From an uncultured Flavobacteriaceae bacterium (GTDB taxonomy: Bacteria > Bacteroidota > Bacteroidia > Flavobacteriales > Flavobacteriaceae): a stretch of DNA of 7,471 bases. The position numbers and the translations under genes were made by a program. The stretch covers positions 1-7,471 of the forward strand of contig CAMZMA010000046.1 in the NCBI GenBank assembly GCA_947311815.1, read 5' to 3'. Below the pieces are notes generated by a model. That model made no database searches. It worked only from the letters and a program-made list of their open reading frames with translations, and had not been told where the DNA came from. Shown one piece after another: positions 1 to 5,645 of this stretch (the stretch's first letter is position 1; every line of letters starts with the position of its first letter).

Positions 1-139
1 CTTGAGTACAGCTTAAGAAAAATTAGGTATTTAAAATATCTTGTTATACCAATTTAATTATAATATTTCTTATATTTGATAATAGGAAAAACAGTAAAAA
101 TACCAGTTTTAGAAAGTTTAGATTTTTTAAAGAATGAAT

Positions 140-157
140 TACCTCGGCCCAAGGGTA
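140..157 (-). repeat. candidate right-end hairpin of the IS200-like element
   Basis: Read on the tnpA coding strand, TACC-C-TTG-GGC-CGAGGTA can fold with four outer pairs, one extrahelical C, and three inner pairs including a T-G wobble, around a three-base loop. On the opposite strand the wobble becomes a mismatch, so the fold is better on the strand that the transposase of this family uses. A subterminal hairpin with a bulged base just 3' of tnpA is typical of IS200/IS605 right ends. The assignment is inferred from fold and position only; the cleavage site was not identified. Confidence 0.45.
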
Positions 158-165
158 CGAAGATA

Positions 166-612
166 TCAAAACAATTTCAACTGTGAAGTATGAATTTTTT
201 TATACTCATCAACTTTACCTTGACCTTTTAAATATTTCCTAATAACCTCTTCATTTGCATATTGTCCTACCATATTAATATAATATCTTAATGTCCAGAG
301 TTTTCCGTCTCATAAAAAACATTTAACTTCTGGGTGCAACCTGAAAATCTCTTTTACTGTCAAACTCTTTACTGTATTGACAATCTTCTTGGGAGACATC
401 ATGGGAACACTTTGTATCAAAAAATGAACATGATTCTCATCACAACCAATCTCAACAAAATAAACCTCATAGCGTGAAGAAATTTTTATACAAACCTCTT
501 TTAATGTCTTTGATACTTCTTCACTCAAAACACTACGCTTATATTTTATAGGAAAAACGAAATGATATAATAATAAACTCTTATTATGACTTTTATAAAT
601 ATACTCACTCAT
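166..612 (-). pseudogene. tnpA: IS200/IS605-family transposase TnpA, interrupted by an in-frame TGA
   Basis: This gene encodes a Y1 HUH single-strand transposase. From the ATG at 612 the frame would give 148 residues, a normal family length. The N-terminal part carries the family pattern SLLLYHFVFPIKYKR, and the HUH metal-binding pair is His61 and His63 in ENHVHFLIQ. At 310-312 a TGA stands at codon 101, after HPEVKCFL, where the family usually has Trp; TGG to TGA is a single-base change. The same frame then stays open to a TAA-equivalent end at 166-168 (codon TGA), with family-like sequence including MVGQYANEEVIRKYLKGQ. Tyr127 in that stretch is the likely catalytic tyrosine, so the 100-residue product should be unable to cut DNA. 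A start at 651 is possible by frame but would overlap the left-end hairpin, so I prefer 612. A sequencing error at the stop cannot be excluded. Confidence 0.85.
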
Positions 613-641
613 AACGCAAAAACAACTATCTTTACGCAACA

Positions 642-659
642 CCCGACGCAAGCGTCGGG
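642..659 (-). repeat. GC-rich perfect hairpin, candidate left end of the IS200-like element
   Basis: The arms CCCGACGC and GCGTCGGG are perfectly complementary over 8 bases with a two-base centre (in practice a 7-pair stem with a four-base loop). It is strikingly GC-rich in an AT-rich setting. It lies 30 bases upstream of the preferred tnpA start and 10 bases downstream of the epimerase stop codon. The position fits the left-end structure of an IS200/IS605 element. Such hairpins can also occur as dispersed REP-like copies, and it could help to stop epimerase transcripts, although no T-run follows it on that strand. Confidence 0.6.
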
Positions 660-669
660 GAATTTTAGA

Positions 670-1671
670 TTAAAGAGTAAATTGCCTACACACTTTTTTA
701 ATAACACTATCAACAGCTGTAAACTTAAAAGGTAATAATTTTTTTATTTTTTCTGATGAATATACTGTTTTACTATGTGCCGATTTTGCCGATTGTTTTG
801 TTAAAAAAGGTGTTTTTCTAGTAATTTTTGTCAATACCCAATCAAATCGCCAAATAATTGAAGTAACCCATTTTCCTACTCTTATAGAAGGTCTTTTTTT
901 ACCCAATGCATCTGCCATGGTAAAGAAAACATCTTTAAACGATTTATTTTCTGCAACCAAAATAAAACGTTCGTTTTTAATGTTAGATTTTACCAAACTC
1001 ATCATTACTTTTACTACATCTTCTACACCCACAAAACCTGTAATCCCTTCGGTATAAAAAGGCAATCCGTTATTGATTTTTGTAAACAAAGTGCCTGAAC
1101 CCGACTCAAAAAAACCGCCTCCTAAAATAACTCCAGGATTTACAATAACCACCTCTACACCTTCTTGTGAAGCTCTCCAAACCTCCATTTCTGCACCAAA
1201 TTTAGTAATCGAATATCCGTAGTTTTTGGTTTGCTCATTGCGTTCGTTTTCTTCGGTAATTGGTTGTCCGTTTACAGCATCACCAATGGTAGCAATTGAG
1301 CTTACAAAACAGAGTTTTTTTACTTTTGCATCTACAGAAAGATTGACCACAATAGCAGTTCCATGAATGTTCACTTTTCGCATTTCTAGATAATCTTTCG
1401 GGTCAAAAGAAATGAGTGCCGCACAATGATATACGTAATCAACATCTGTAAAAACAGGAATCATTGAAGGAACATCGGTAATATCTGCTTGTATCCACTC
1501 AATTTTATTGAAAGAAGTCGTTACATCATCCGTATAAAAAGAAAAGACTTTTTTTACCTTTTCTAATTTGTTTTTAGTGCGGTAAATTGCCCGAATTGCA
1601 TCATTTTCTTGTGTTAAATGATACAATAAATGCGCGCCTACCAAACCTGTTCCGCCTGTTACTAAAATCAT
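670..1671 (-). CDS. NAD(P)-dependent epimerase/dehydratase-family protein (extended SDR)
   Basis: This 333-residue protein belongs to the extended short-chain dehydrogenase/reductase family (epimerase / dihydroflavonol-4-reductase-like) and is probably cytosolic. The N-terminal Rossmann motif is TGGTGLVG at residues 5-12 (Gly6, Gly9, Gly12). An acidic QADITD follows at 61-66, the active-site serine region is FVSSIA at 122-127, and the catalytic YxxxK is Tyr153-Lys157 in GYSITK. The substrate-side strand VNPGVILG is at 177-184. The remaining C-terminal part, which sets substrate choice in this family, has no motif I can tie to a substrate. The ATG at 1671 is chosen because the Rossmann strand begins at residue 2, leaving no room for a later start. 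The gene is divergent from tyrS; only 67 bases separate the start codons. No clear -7 box is seen on this strand (TACTTTTC at 1698-1705 has one mismatch). The sugar, steroid or flavonoid-like substrate is unknown. Confidence 0.9.
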   Translation of the reverse strand: MILVTGGTGLVGAHLLYHLTQENDAIRAIYRTKNKLEKVKKVFSFYTDDVTTSFNKIEWIQADITDVPSMIPVFTDVDYVYHCAALISFDPKDYLEMRKVNIHGTAIVVNLSVDAKVKKLCFVSSIATIGDAVNGQPITEENERNEQTKNYGYSITKFGAEMEVWRASQEGVEVVIVNPGVILGGGFFESGSGTLFTKINNGLPFYTEGITGFVGVEDVVKVMMSLVKSNIKNERFILVAENKSFKDVFFTMADALGKKRPSIRVGKWVTSIIWRFDWVLTKITRKTPFLTKQSAKSAHSKTVYSSEKIKKLLPFKFTAVDSVIKKVCRQFTL

Positions 1672-1704
1672 AGCACGAAAATAGTTTTTTTTACGATAGA
1701 AAAG

Positions 1705-1712
1705 TATCTTTG
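1705..1712 (+). promoter_or_regulatory. -7 promoter box for tyrS
   Basis: TATCTTTG matches the Bacteroidota primary sigma factor -7 consensus TAnnTTTG exactly and is followed by C, as often seen. It would place the transcript start near 1717 and give a leader of roughly 20 bases before the ATG at 1740. The -33 region is only a T-run (1685-1692) without a clear TTG, so that half is weak. The box lies inside the 5' extension that a TTG start at 1710 would add, which argues against that longer start. Confidence 0.6.
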
Positions 1713-1739
1713 CAAGCAGAAATTAAAATCATCAGAAAA

Positions 1740-3032
1740 ATGAAAAACTTTGTAGAAGAACTACGTTGGAGAGGATTGTTACACGATATTATGCCCGAAA
1801 CCGAAGAGTATTTACTAAAAAATAAAACGGCAGGCTATATTGGTTTTGACCCTACGGCAGACTCGTTACACATTGGTAGTTTGGTACAAATTTTTATCTT
1901 AAAACACTTTCAATTAGCAGGTCATAACCCGATTGCTTTAATTGGTGGCGCTACAGGAATGGTAGGCGACCCAAGTGGTAAATCGGCAGAACGTAATTTG
2001 TTAGACGAAGCTACTTTGGCTAAAAATATTGCGGGTGTAAAAGCGCAACTAGAGCGTTTTTTAGATTTTGATGAAACGGCAGATAATAAAGCCGAATTGG
2101 TAAATAATTACGATTGGATGAAAGACATTTCGCTCATCGATTTTGTGCGAGATACCGGAAAACACATCACCGTAAATTATATGATGGCAAAAGATTCGGT
2201 TAAAAAAAGATTGAGTTCTGAGTCTTCTGTGGGGATGAGTTTTACCGAGTTTACCTATCAATTATTTCAAGGATACGATTTTTATCATCTTTACAAAGAA
2301 AAAAACTGTATGCTACAAATGGGCGGTTCTGATCAGTGGGGAAATATTACCACCGGAACTGAACTTATCCGTAGAAAAGCAAGAGGAAAAGCCTATGCAA
2401 TTACCGTTCCGTTAGTTACCAAAGCAGACGGAACAAAATTCGGAAAAACAGAAGGCGGTAATGTGTGGTTAGATGCCGCAAGAACATCGCCGTATAAATT
2501 TTATCAATATTGGTTAAATGCAAGTGATATTGATGCCGAGAAATACATCAAAATTTTTACGTTTTTAGACAAAGAAACCATTGAAAATTTGATTGAAAAA
2601 CACAAAGAAGCGCCTCACGTTCGCTTATTACAAAAAACTATTGGCGAAGAAGTAACGGTAATGACTCACGGAAAAGCTGCATATGAAAATGCAATAAAAG
2701 CATCTAATATTCTCTTCGGAAAATCGACTGCCGATGATTTAAAAACCTTAGACGAACAAACTTTTTTAGATGTGTTTGATGGCGTACCACAAGCGACCAT
2801 TACAGAAGAAGATATTGCTAACGGATTGGATATTGTTGATGCGTTTGCATCAAAATCTAACTTTTTAAAATCGAATGGCGAAGTGCGTAGATCATTGAAA
2901 GAAAACTCTATTTCGGTAAATAAAGAGAAAGTACAAGAAGGTTTTACAATTACCGAAAAAGATTTAATAGCTAACAAATATGTGTTATTACAACGTGGTA
3001 AAAAGAATTATTTTTTACTGAAAACCATATAA
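1740..3032 (+). CDS. tyrS: tyrosine--tRNA ligase (TyrRS)
   Basis: This class I aminoacyl-tRNA synthetase activates tyrosine with ATP and charges tRNA-Tyr in the cytosol, usually as a dimer. The 430-residue product is full length for the bacterial TyrRS type. The Rossmann catalytic domain has the HIGH-type signature HIGS at 44-47, with tyrosine-pocket residues Tyr33 and Asp37 in GYIGFDPTA. Tyr173, Gln177 and Asp180 fit the YxxxQxxD pattern, and the GSDQWGN block is at 196-202. The KMSKS-type loop appears as KFGKT at 233-237, which is normal for bacterial TyrRS. The C-terminal region from about 363 looks like an S4 RNA-binding domain, including NGEVRRSLKENSISVNKEKV. The ATG at 1740 is preferred over an in-frame TTG at 1710, because the earlier start overlaps the promoter box and adds no conserved sequence. 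There is no clear Shine-Dalgarno sequence, as is common in this phylum. No T-box leader fits in the short upstream region. Confidence 0.98.
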   Translation: MKNFVEELRWRGLLHDIMPETEEYLLKNKTAGYIGFDPTADSLHIGSLVQIFILKHFQLAGHNPIALIGGATGMVGDPSGKSAERNLLDEATLAKNIAGVKAQLERFLDFDETADNKAELVNNYDWMKDISLIDFVRDTGKHITVNYMMAKDSVKKRLSSESSVGMSFTEFTYQLFQGYDFYHLYKEKNCMLQMGGSDQWGNITTGTELIRRKARGKAYAITVPLVTKADGTKFGKTEGGNVWLDAARTSPYKFYQYWLNASDIDAEKYIKIFTFLDKETIENLIEKHKEAPHVRLLQKTIGEEVTVMTHGKAAYENAIKASNILFGKSTADDLKTLDEQTFLDVFDGVPQATITEEDIANGLDIVDAFASKSNFLKSNGEVRRSLKENSISVNKEKVQEGFTITEKDLIANKYVLLQRGKKNYFLLKTI

Positions 3033-3056
3033 ACCAGCACTTTATCATTCAGCCTT

Positions 3057-3077
3057 GTCAAGTTTTAAAAACCTGAC
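3057..3077. terminator. possible transcription terminator hairpin after tyrS
   Basis: An imperfect inverted repeat begins 24 bases after the tyrS stop: GTCAAGTTTT pairs with AAAACCTGAC around a central A, with a single A/C mismatch. On the minus strand that mismatch becomes a G-T wobble. The inner arms are T/A-rich but no strong T-run follows directly on the plus strand, so factor-independent termination is only a reasonable guess from position and fold. Confidence 0.35.
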
Positions 3078-3237
3078 TCATGTACTAAAGTTTTATAGAT
3101 ATTTTCTCCTATGTCAGATAACTAAACCTTTTCTGTTCTTTTTATAATTCATGTTTATAAACTTTTAAGAATCATTGAGGTTATTTTACCATGCGTTAAA
3201 TTCATAAACAAAAAGCTACAAAACAAAAACATTTTTG

Positions 3238-3263
3238 TAACTTAGGACATTATTAGCAATGTC
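3238..3263 (+). promoter_or_regulatory. weak promoter-like box and adjoining perfect palindrome upstream of the M61 gene
   Basis: TAACTTAG (3238-3245) matches the TAnnTTTG -7 consensus at all but one position and lies about 55 bases before the M61 start codon. No convincing -33 element is seen. Directly next to it, GACATT (3246-3251) and AATGTC (3258-3263) form a perfect 6+6 inverted repeat with a six-base spacer, over or just after the expected transcript start. Such a site could be an operator or a small hairpin at the 5' end of the mRNA. A 7-base A/T-rich stem with a two-base centre (3223-3238) lies immediately upstream. The rest of the 266-base gap 3033-3298 shows no gene. Confidence 0.3.
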
Positions 3264-3298
3264 ATAAAACAAGTATTATAACCTTACAATCTAAATTA

Positions 3299-5104
3299 AT
3301 GAATCGCTTTTTAAAAACACTAAGCTTTGTACTATTTTTAAGTGCAGTAAGCTGTTCATCACCTAAAAAAGAAATTACTAAAACTACTGCTAAAATTCAA
3401 TACGATATTTCGTTTAACAATGCAGTACATCATGAAGCAAAGATCAACATCCACGTACAAAGTGCCCATAAAAAAGTAGTATTTAGGATGTCGGTTGCTT
3501 CTCCTGGACGATATGCTTATCATCAATTTGCAAAAAATGTGTATGGTGTAAAGGCAACAAATACTAAAGGCGAAACCCTTTCTGTGGTTAAGAAAAATCC
3601 GTATGAATGGGAAGTAGAAAACACGGATGGAAACATTCATTTATCGTATATTTTATTTGCAAACAGAGGCGGTGGCACCTACGCACAAGTAGATGAAACA
3701 CACGCACATTTAAACATGCCTGCAACATTTATGTATGTATATGTAAAAGAACAGGAAGAAAACCCGATACAAATTACCTTTCATCCAAGAAAAGATTTGA
3801 ATTGGAAAGTGGCTACACAATTAAAAAACGAAGGAGAAAACACTTTTTCTGCACCCAATTTGCAGTATTTTATGGACAGTCCTACCGAAATTAGCAACTA
3901 CCAAGAACGTTCTTTTAAAGTAGATGGAAAAACCATTCATTTTGTATTGCATCACAACGGTACGGAAGCCGAATTAGAGCAATATTTCGAAAAAGTAAAA
4001 AAAGTAGTAATGGCAGAAAAAGAAGTGTACGGAGAACTGCCAAATTACGATTATAACGAATATCGCTTTTTAGCCTGTTACATTCCGAATGCCTCTGGAG
4101 ACGGAATGGAGCATAGAAACTCTACCATTTTAACCAGCACTAGAAGTTTAGCAAATGGCGGTATGCAAAGAAATATCGGTACGGTTGCACATGAATTTTT
4201 TCATTCGTGGAATGTAGAACGTATTCGCCCAAAAACTTTAGAACCTTTTCGTTTTGATGATGTAAATATGAGCGGTTCTTTGTGGTTTGCCGAAGGTTTT
4301 ACCAGTTATTACACCAATTTAAGCTTATGTAGAGCAACCATTATTACCCCAAAAGAATACATTTCTCGCCTACACAGAGCGTTTAATTATGTGTGGAATT
4401 CTCCTGCTCGCACCTATTTTAATCCGATAGAAATGAGCCAACAAGCTCCGTTTGTAGATGCCGCAACATCAATTGATCCTGTAAATAGAGAAAATATGTT
4501 TATTTCGTATTATTCCTACGGAAGTGTTTTAGGATTGGCATTAGATTTATCGCTTAGAAAAGAAGGAAAAAACTTAGATGATTTTATGAAATTACTGTGG
4601 ATAAATTTCGGAAAAACCGAAAAACCATACGCTATAAAAGATCTTCATAATACCTTAAATACGTATGCTGGCAAAGATTTTGGCAATGCTTTTTTTAGCA
4701 ATTATGTTTACAAAAGCAAGATGCCAAATTACAAAGAATTATTTGCGTTTATGGGAGTTTCGTTAGTGCAAAACCTTGACAAACCCTTTTTTGGTGCAAG
4801 AACAAATAACGGAAAAATAACATCTAATCCGTTTAAAGGAAGTACCGCTTATAAGGCAAATTTAGAAAAAGGCGATGTTATTTTAGCGATAAACGGTCAA
4901 TCAATTAGTACCAACAATTCGTTTGCAAAAATAATATCAGAAAGCAAACCGAATGAAGTGCTAAAAATCGCTGTAAAACGATTCGACAAAGAGTTTACAA
5001 CAAAAATTACGTTAGGAAAAAATCCTGCCTATACAATTTCTTTGGATGAAAAAACGACTTCTGATAAAATAAAAAATAGAGAAAACTGGTTAAAAGAGCG
5101 TTAA
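3299..5104 (+). CDS. M61-family zinc metallopeptidase with PDZ domain, predicted lipoprotein
   Basis: This 601-residue protein is a predicted envelope aminopeptidase of the M61 (glycyl aminopeptidase) family. Residues 1-19 form a lipoprotein signal: basic start, hydrophobic stretch, then SAVSC with Cys19 as the likely lipidated residue; the -3 position is Ala rather than Leu. An N-terminal beta-rich domain covers about 30-205. The catalytic domain follows, with GDGMEHRNST at 267-276 and the zinc motif HEFFH at 298-302 (ligands His298 and His302, catalytic Glu299) followed by SWNVERIRP. Glu332 in WFAEGFTSYY is the candidate third ligand. The C-terminal PDZ domain at about 495-575 includes NLEKGDVILAINGQSI and may bind peptide ends. 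The ATG at 3299 is fixed by the signal peptide. The gene stands alone, converging on tadA. The family is known to prefer N-terminal Gly or Ala; the actual substrates and the membrane face are inferred or unknown. Confidence 0.92.
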   Translation: MNRFLKTLSFVLFLSAVSCSSPKKEITKTTAKIQYDISFNNAVHHEAKINIHVQSAHKKVVFRMSVASPGRYAYHQFAKNVYGVKATNTKGETLSVVKKNPYEWEVENTDGNIHLSYILFANRGGGTYAQVDETHAHLNMPATFMYVYVKEQEENPIQITFHPRKDLNWKVATQLKNEGENTFSAPNLQYFMDSPTEISNYQERSFKVDGKTIHFVLHHNGTEAELEQYFEKVKKVVMAEKEVYGELPNYDYNEYRFLACYIPNASGDGMEHRNSTILTSTRSLANGGMQRNIGTVAHEFFHSWNVERIRPKTLEPFRFDDVNMSGSLWFAEGFTSYYTNLSLCRATIITPKEYISRLHRAFNYVWNSPARTYFNPIEMSQQAPFVDAATSIDPVNRENMFISYYSYGSVLGLALDLSLRKEGKNLDDFMKLLWINFGKTEKPYAIKDLHNTLNTYAGKDFGNAFFSNYVYKSKMPNYKELFAFMGVSLVQNLDKPFFGARTNNGKITSNPFKGSTAYKANLEKGDVILAINGQSISTNNSFAKIISESKPNEVLKIAVKRFDKEFTTKITLGKNPAYTISLDEKTTSDKIKNRENWLKER

Positions 5105-5118
5105 AACTTGTTGTAATA

Positions 5119-5133
5119 AACCTCTGCGAGGTT
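5119..5133. terminator. shared bidirectional terminator hairpin between the M61 gene and tadA
   Basis: AACCTC-TGC-GAGGTT is a perfect 6-pair stem with a three-base loop in the 27-base gap between two convergent genes. Its right arm overlaps the tadA stop codon (5132-5134) by two bases. Rightward it is followed by a T-rich stretch (AGTTTAAATT), and leftward by TATTA and other A/T-rich bases, so it could end both transcripts. The compact spacing of the convergent stops supports this role. Confidence 0.6.
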
Positions 5134-5581
5134 AGTTTAAATTCCGTTTTTCAACAAAAAACCGCTTTAACAACAAACTACACTCATTTTCTAAAACACC
5201 GCTAACAATTTTTGTCTTCGGATGCAAGGTTGTGCCTAAATTTACAAAACCTCGTTTGGGTTCAGAAGCGCCGTACACAATTTTACCAATTTGAGTCCAA
5301 TAACTAGCTCCCGCACACATTTGACAAGGTTCTAAAGTAACATACAAGGTGCATTTTTGTAAATATTTTCCACCTAAAAAATCAGCAGCAGCTGTAAACG
5401 CTTGCATTTCTGCATGTGCCGTTACATCGGTTAAGGTTTCGGTTAAATTATGCGCTCTGGCAATAATTTTATCATTAAAAACAATGATAGCTCCCACAGG
5501 AACTTCGCCTTTATCAAAAGCCAATTGAGCTTCTTGTAAGGCTTTTTTCATAAAATAGGTGTCGTCAAAAGGAATAATCAT
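5132..5581 (-). CDS. tadA: tRNA-specific adenosine deaminase TadA (nucleoside deaminase family)
   Basis: The 149-residue product is a zinc-dependent cytidine/deoxycytidylate deaminase-fold enzyme. It most likely converts adenosine-34 to inosine in the anticodon of tRNA-Arg(ACG), letting one tRNA read several Arg codons. The zinc site is complete: HAEM at 56-59 gives ligand His56 and proton shuttle Glu58, and PCQMC at 85-89 gives ligands Cys86 and Cys89. EVPVGAIIV at 26-34, ARAHNLTE at 41-48 and the LGGKYL/TLYVTLEP blocks fit bacterial TadA in order and spacing, and the length is typical. The ATG at 5581 is chosen; an in-frame start at 5707 would extend the protein by 42 residues through the dxs start region and has no family support. 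A one-mismatch -7 box, TAATATTG, lies at 5600-5607 on this strand. Related guanine or other nucleoside deaminases share the motifs, so substrate is inferred from overall similarity. Confidence 0.92.
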   Translation of the reverse strand: MIIPFDDTYFMKKALQEAQLAFDKGEVPVGAIIVFNDKIIARAHNLTETLTDVTAHAEMQAFTAAADFLGGKYLQKCTLYVTLEPCQMCAGASYWTQIGKIVYGASEPKRGFVNLGTTLHPKTKIVSGVLENECSLLLKRFFVEKRNLN

Positions 5582-5599
5582 CTGCTTCTTTAAGTTTTT

Positions 5600-5607
5600 C
5601 AATATTA
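5600..5607 (-). promoter_or_regulatory. weak -7-like box for tadA
   Basis: On the minus strand TAATATTG differs from the Bacteroidota TAnnTTTG consensus at one base. It lies 18 bases before the tadA start codon, within the 64-base region shared with dxs. No -33 element is obvious. It is listed because it is the best candidate on this strand. Confidence 0.25.
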
Positions 5608-5633
5608 CAAAAAGCATTTGAGTTGTAAAATTG

Positions 5634-5641
5634 TATTTTTG
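5634..5641 (+). promoter_or_regulatory. -7 promoter box for dxs, abutting the start codon
   Basis: TATTTTTG is an exact match to TAnnTTTG and is followed by C. It ends four bases before the dxs ATG at 5646. In this promoter class transcription begins a few bases after the box, so the mRNA would start at or within a few bases of the ATG. A TTTG at 5617-5620 lies only 13 bases upstream of the box, shorter than the usual spacing of about 19, so the -33 element is doubtful. Confidence 0.5.
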
Positions 5642-5645
5642 CCAT

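Larger units (their letters stand above)
140..659 (-). mobile_element. IS200/IS605-family single-gene insertion element, probably inactive
   Basis: This is a compact element with one gene, a Y1-type (HUH) transposase, and no tnpB or other cargo. The bounds given are the outer edges of two hairpins that bracket the gene, so they are a minimum extent and the true cleavage sites may lie slightly outside. Elements of this family move as single strands and recognise subterminal imperfect hairpins instead of inverted repeats, and they make no target duplication; the layout here fits. The 5' hairpin stands 30 bases before the likely tnpA start, and the 3' hairpin begins 8 bases after its original stop codon. 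The element lies 10 bases downstream of the epimerase gene stop, so the insertion spared the neighbouring gene. Because its transposase has a stop codon before the catalytic tyrosine, it should move only if a related transposase acts in trans. Confidence 0.72.

Noticed and set aside
1..17. Imperfect inverted repeat CTTGAG/CTTAAG at the window start
   Set aside because: It has a short stem with a wobble at the cut edge of the window and no neighbouring gene to give it a role.
310..312. TGA read as tryptophan (genetic code change)
   Set aside because: The other genes use TGG for Trp, have no internal TGA and end in TAA, and nothing else suggests a code change.
613..651. A 13-codon N-terminal extension of the transposase starting at 651
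   Set aside because: It would run through the left-end hairpin, has no family similarity, and the ATG at 612 gives a normal-length protein with catalytic residues at expected spacing.
1710..1739. TTG start for tyrS ten codons upstream
   Set aside because: It overlaps the -7 promoter box, so those codons would not be transcribed from that promoter, and the ATG at 1740 matches the usual TyrRS beginning.
2061..2261. Minus-strand open frame inside tyrS (also 2666-2977)
   Set aside because: Both are antisense to well-supported TyrRS sequence and encode nothing recognisable, so they are shadows of the real gene.
2436..2450. KFGKT in place of KMSKS in TyrRS as a sign of a defective enzyme
   Set aside because: Bacterial TyrRS commonly carries KFGKT or KFGKS, so this is normal.
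3359..3640. Minus-strand open frame inside the M61 gene
   Set aside because: It is antisense to the peptidase N-terminal domain, is of low complexity in places and has no recognisable motif.
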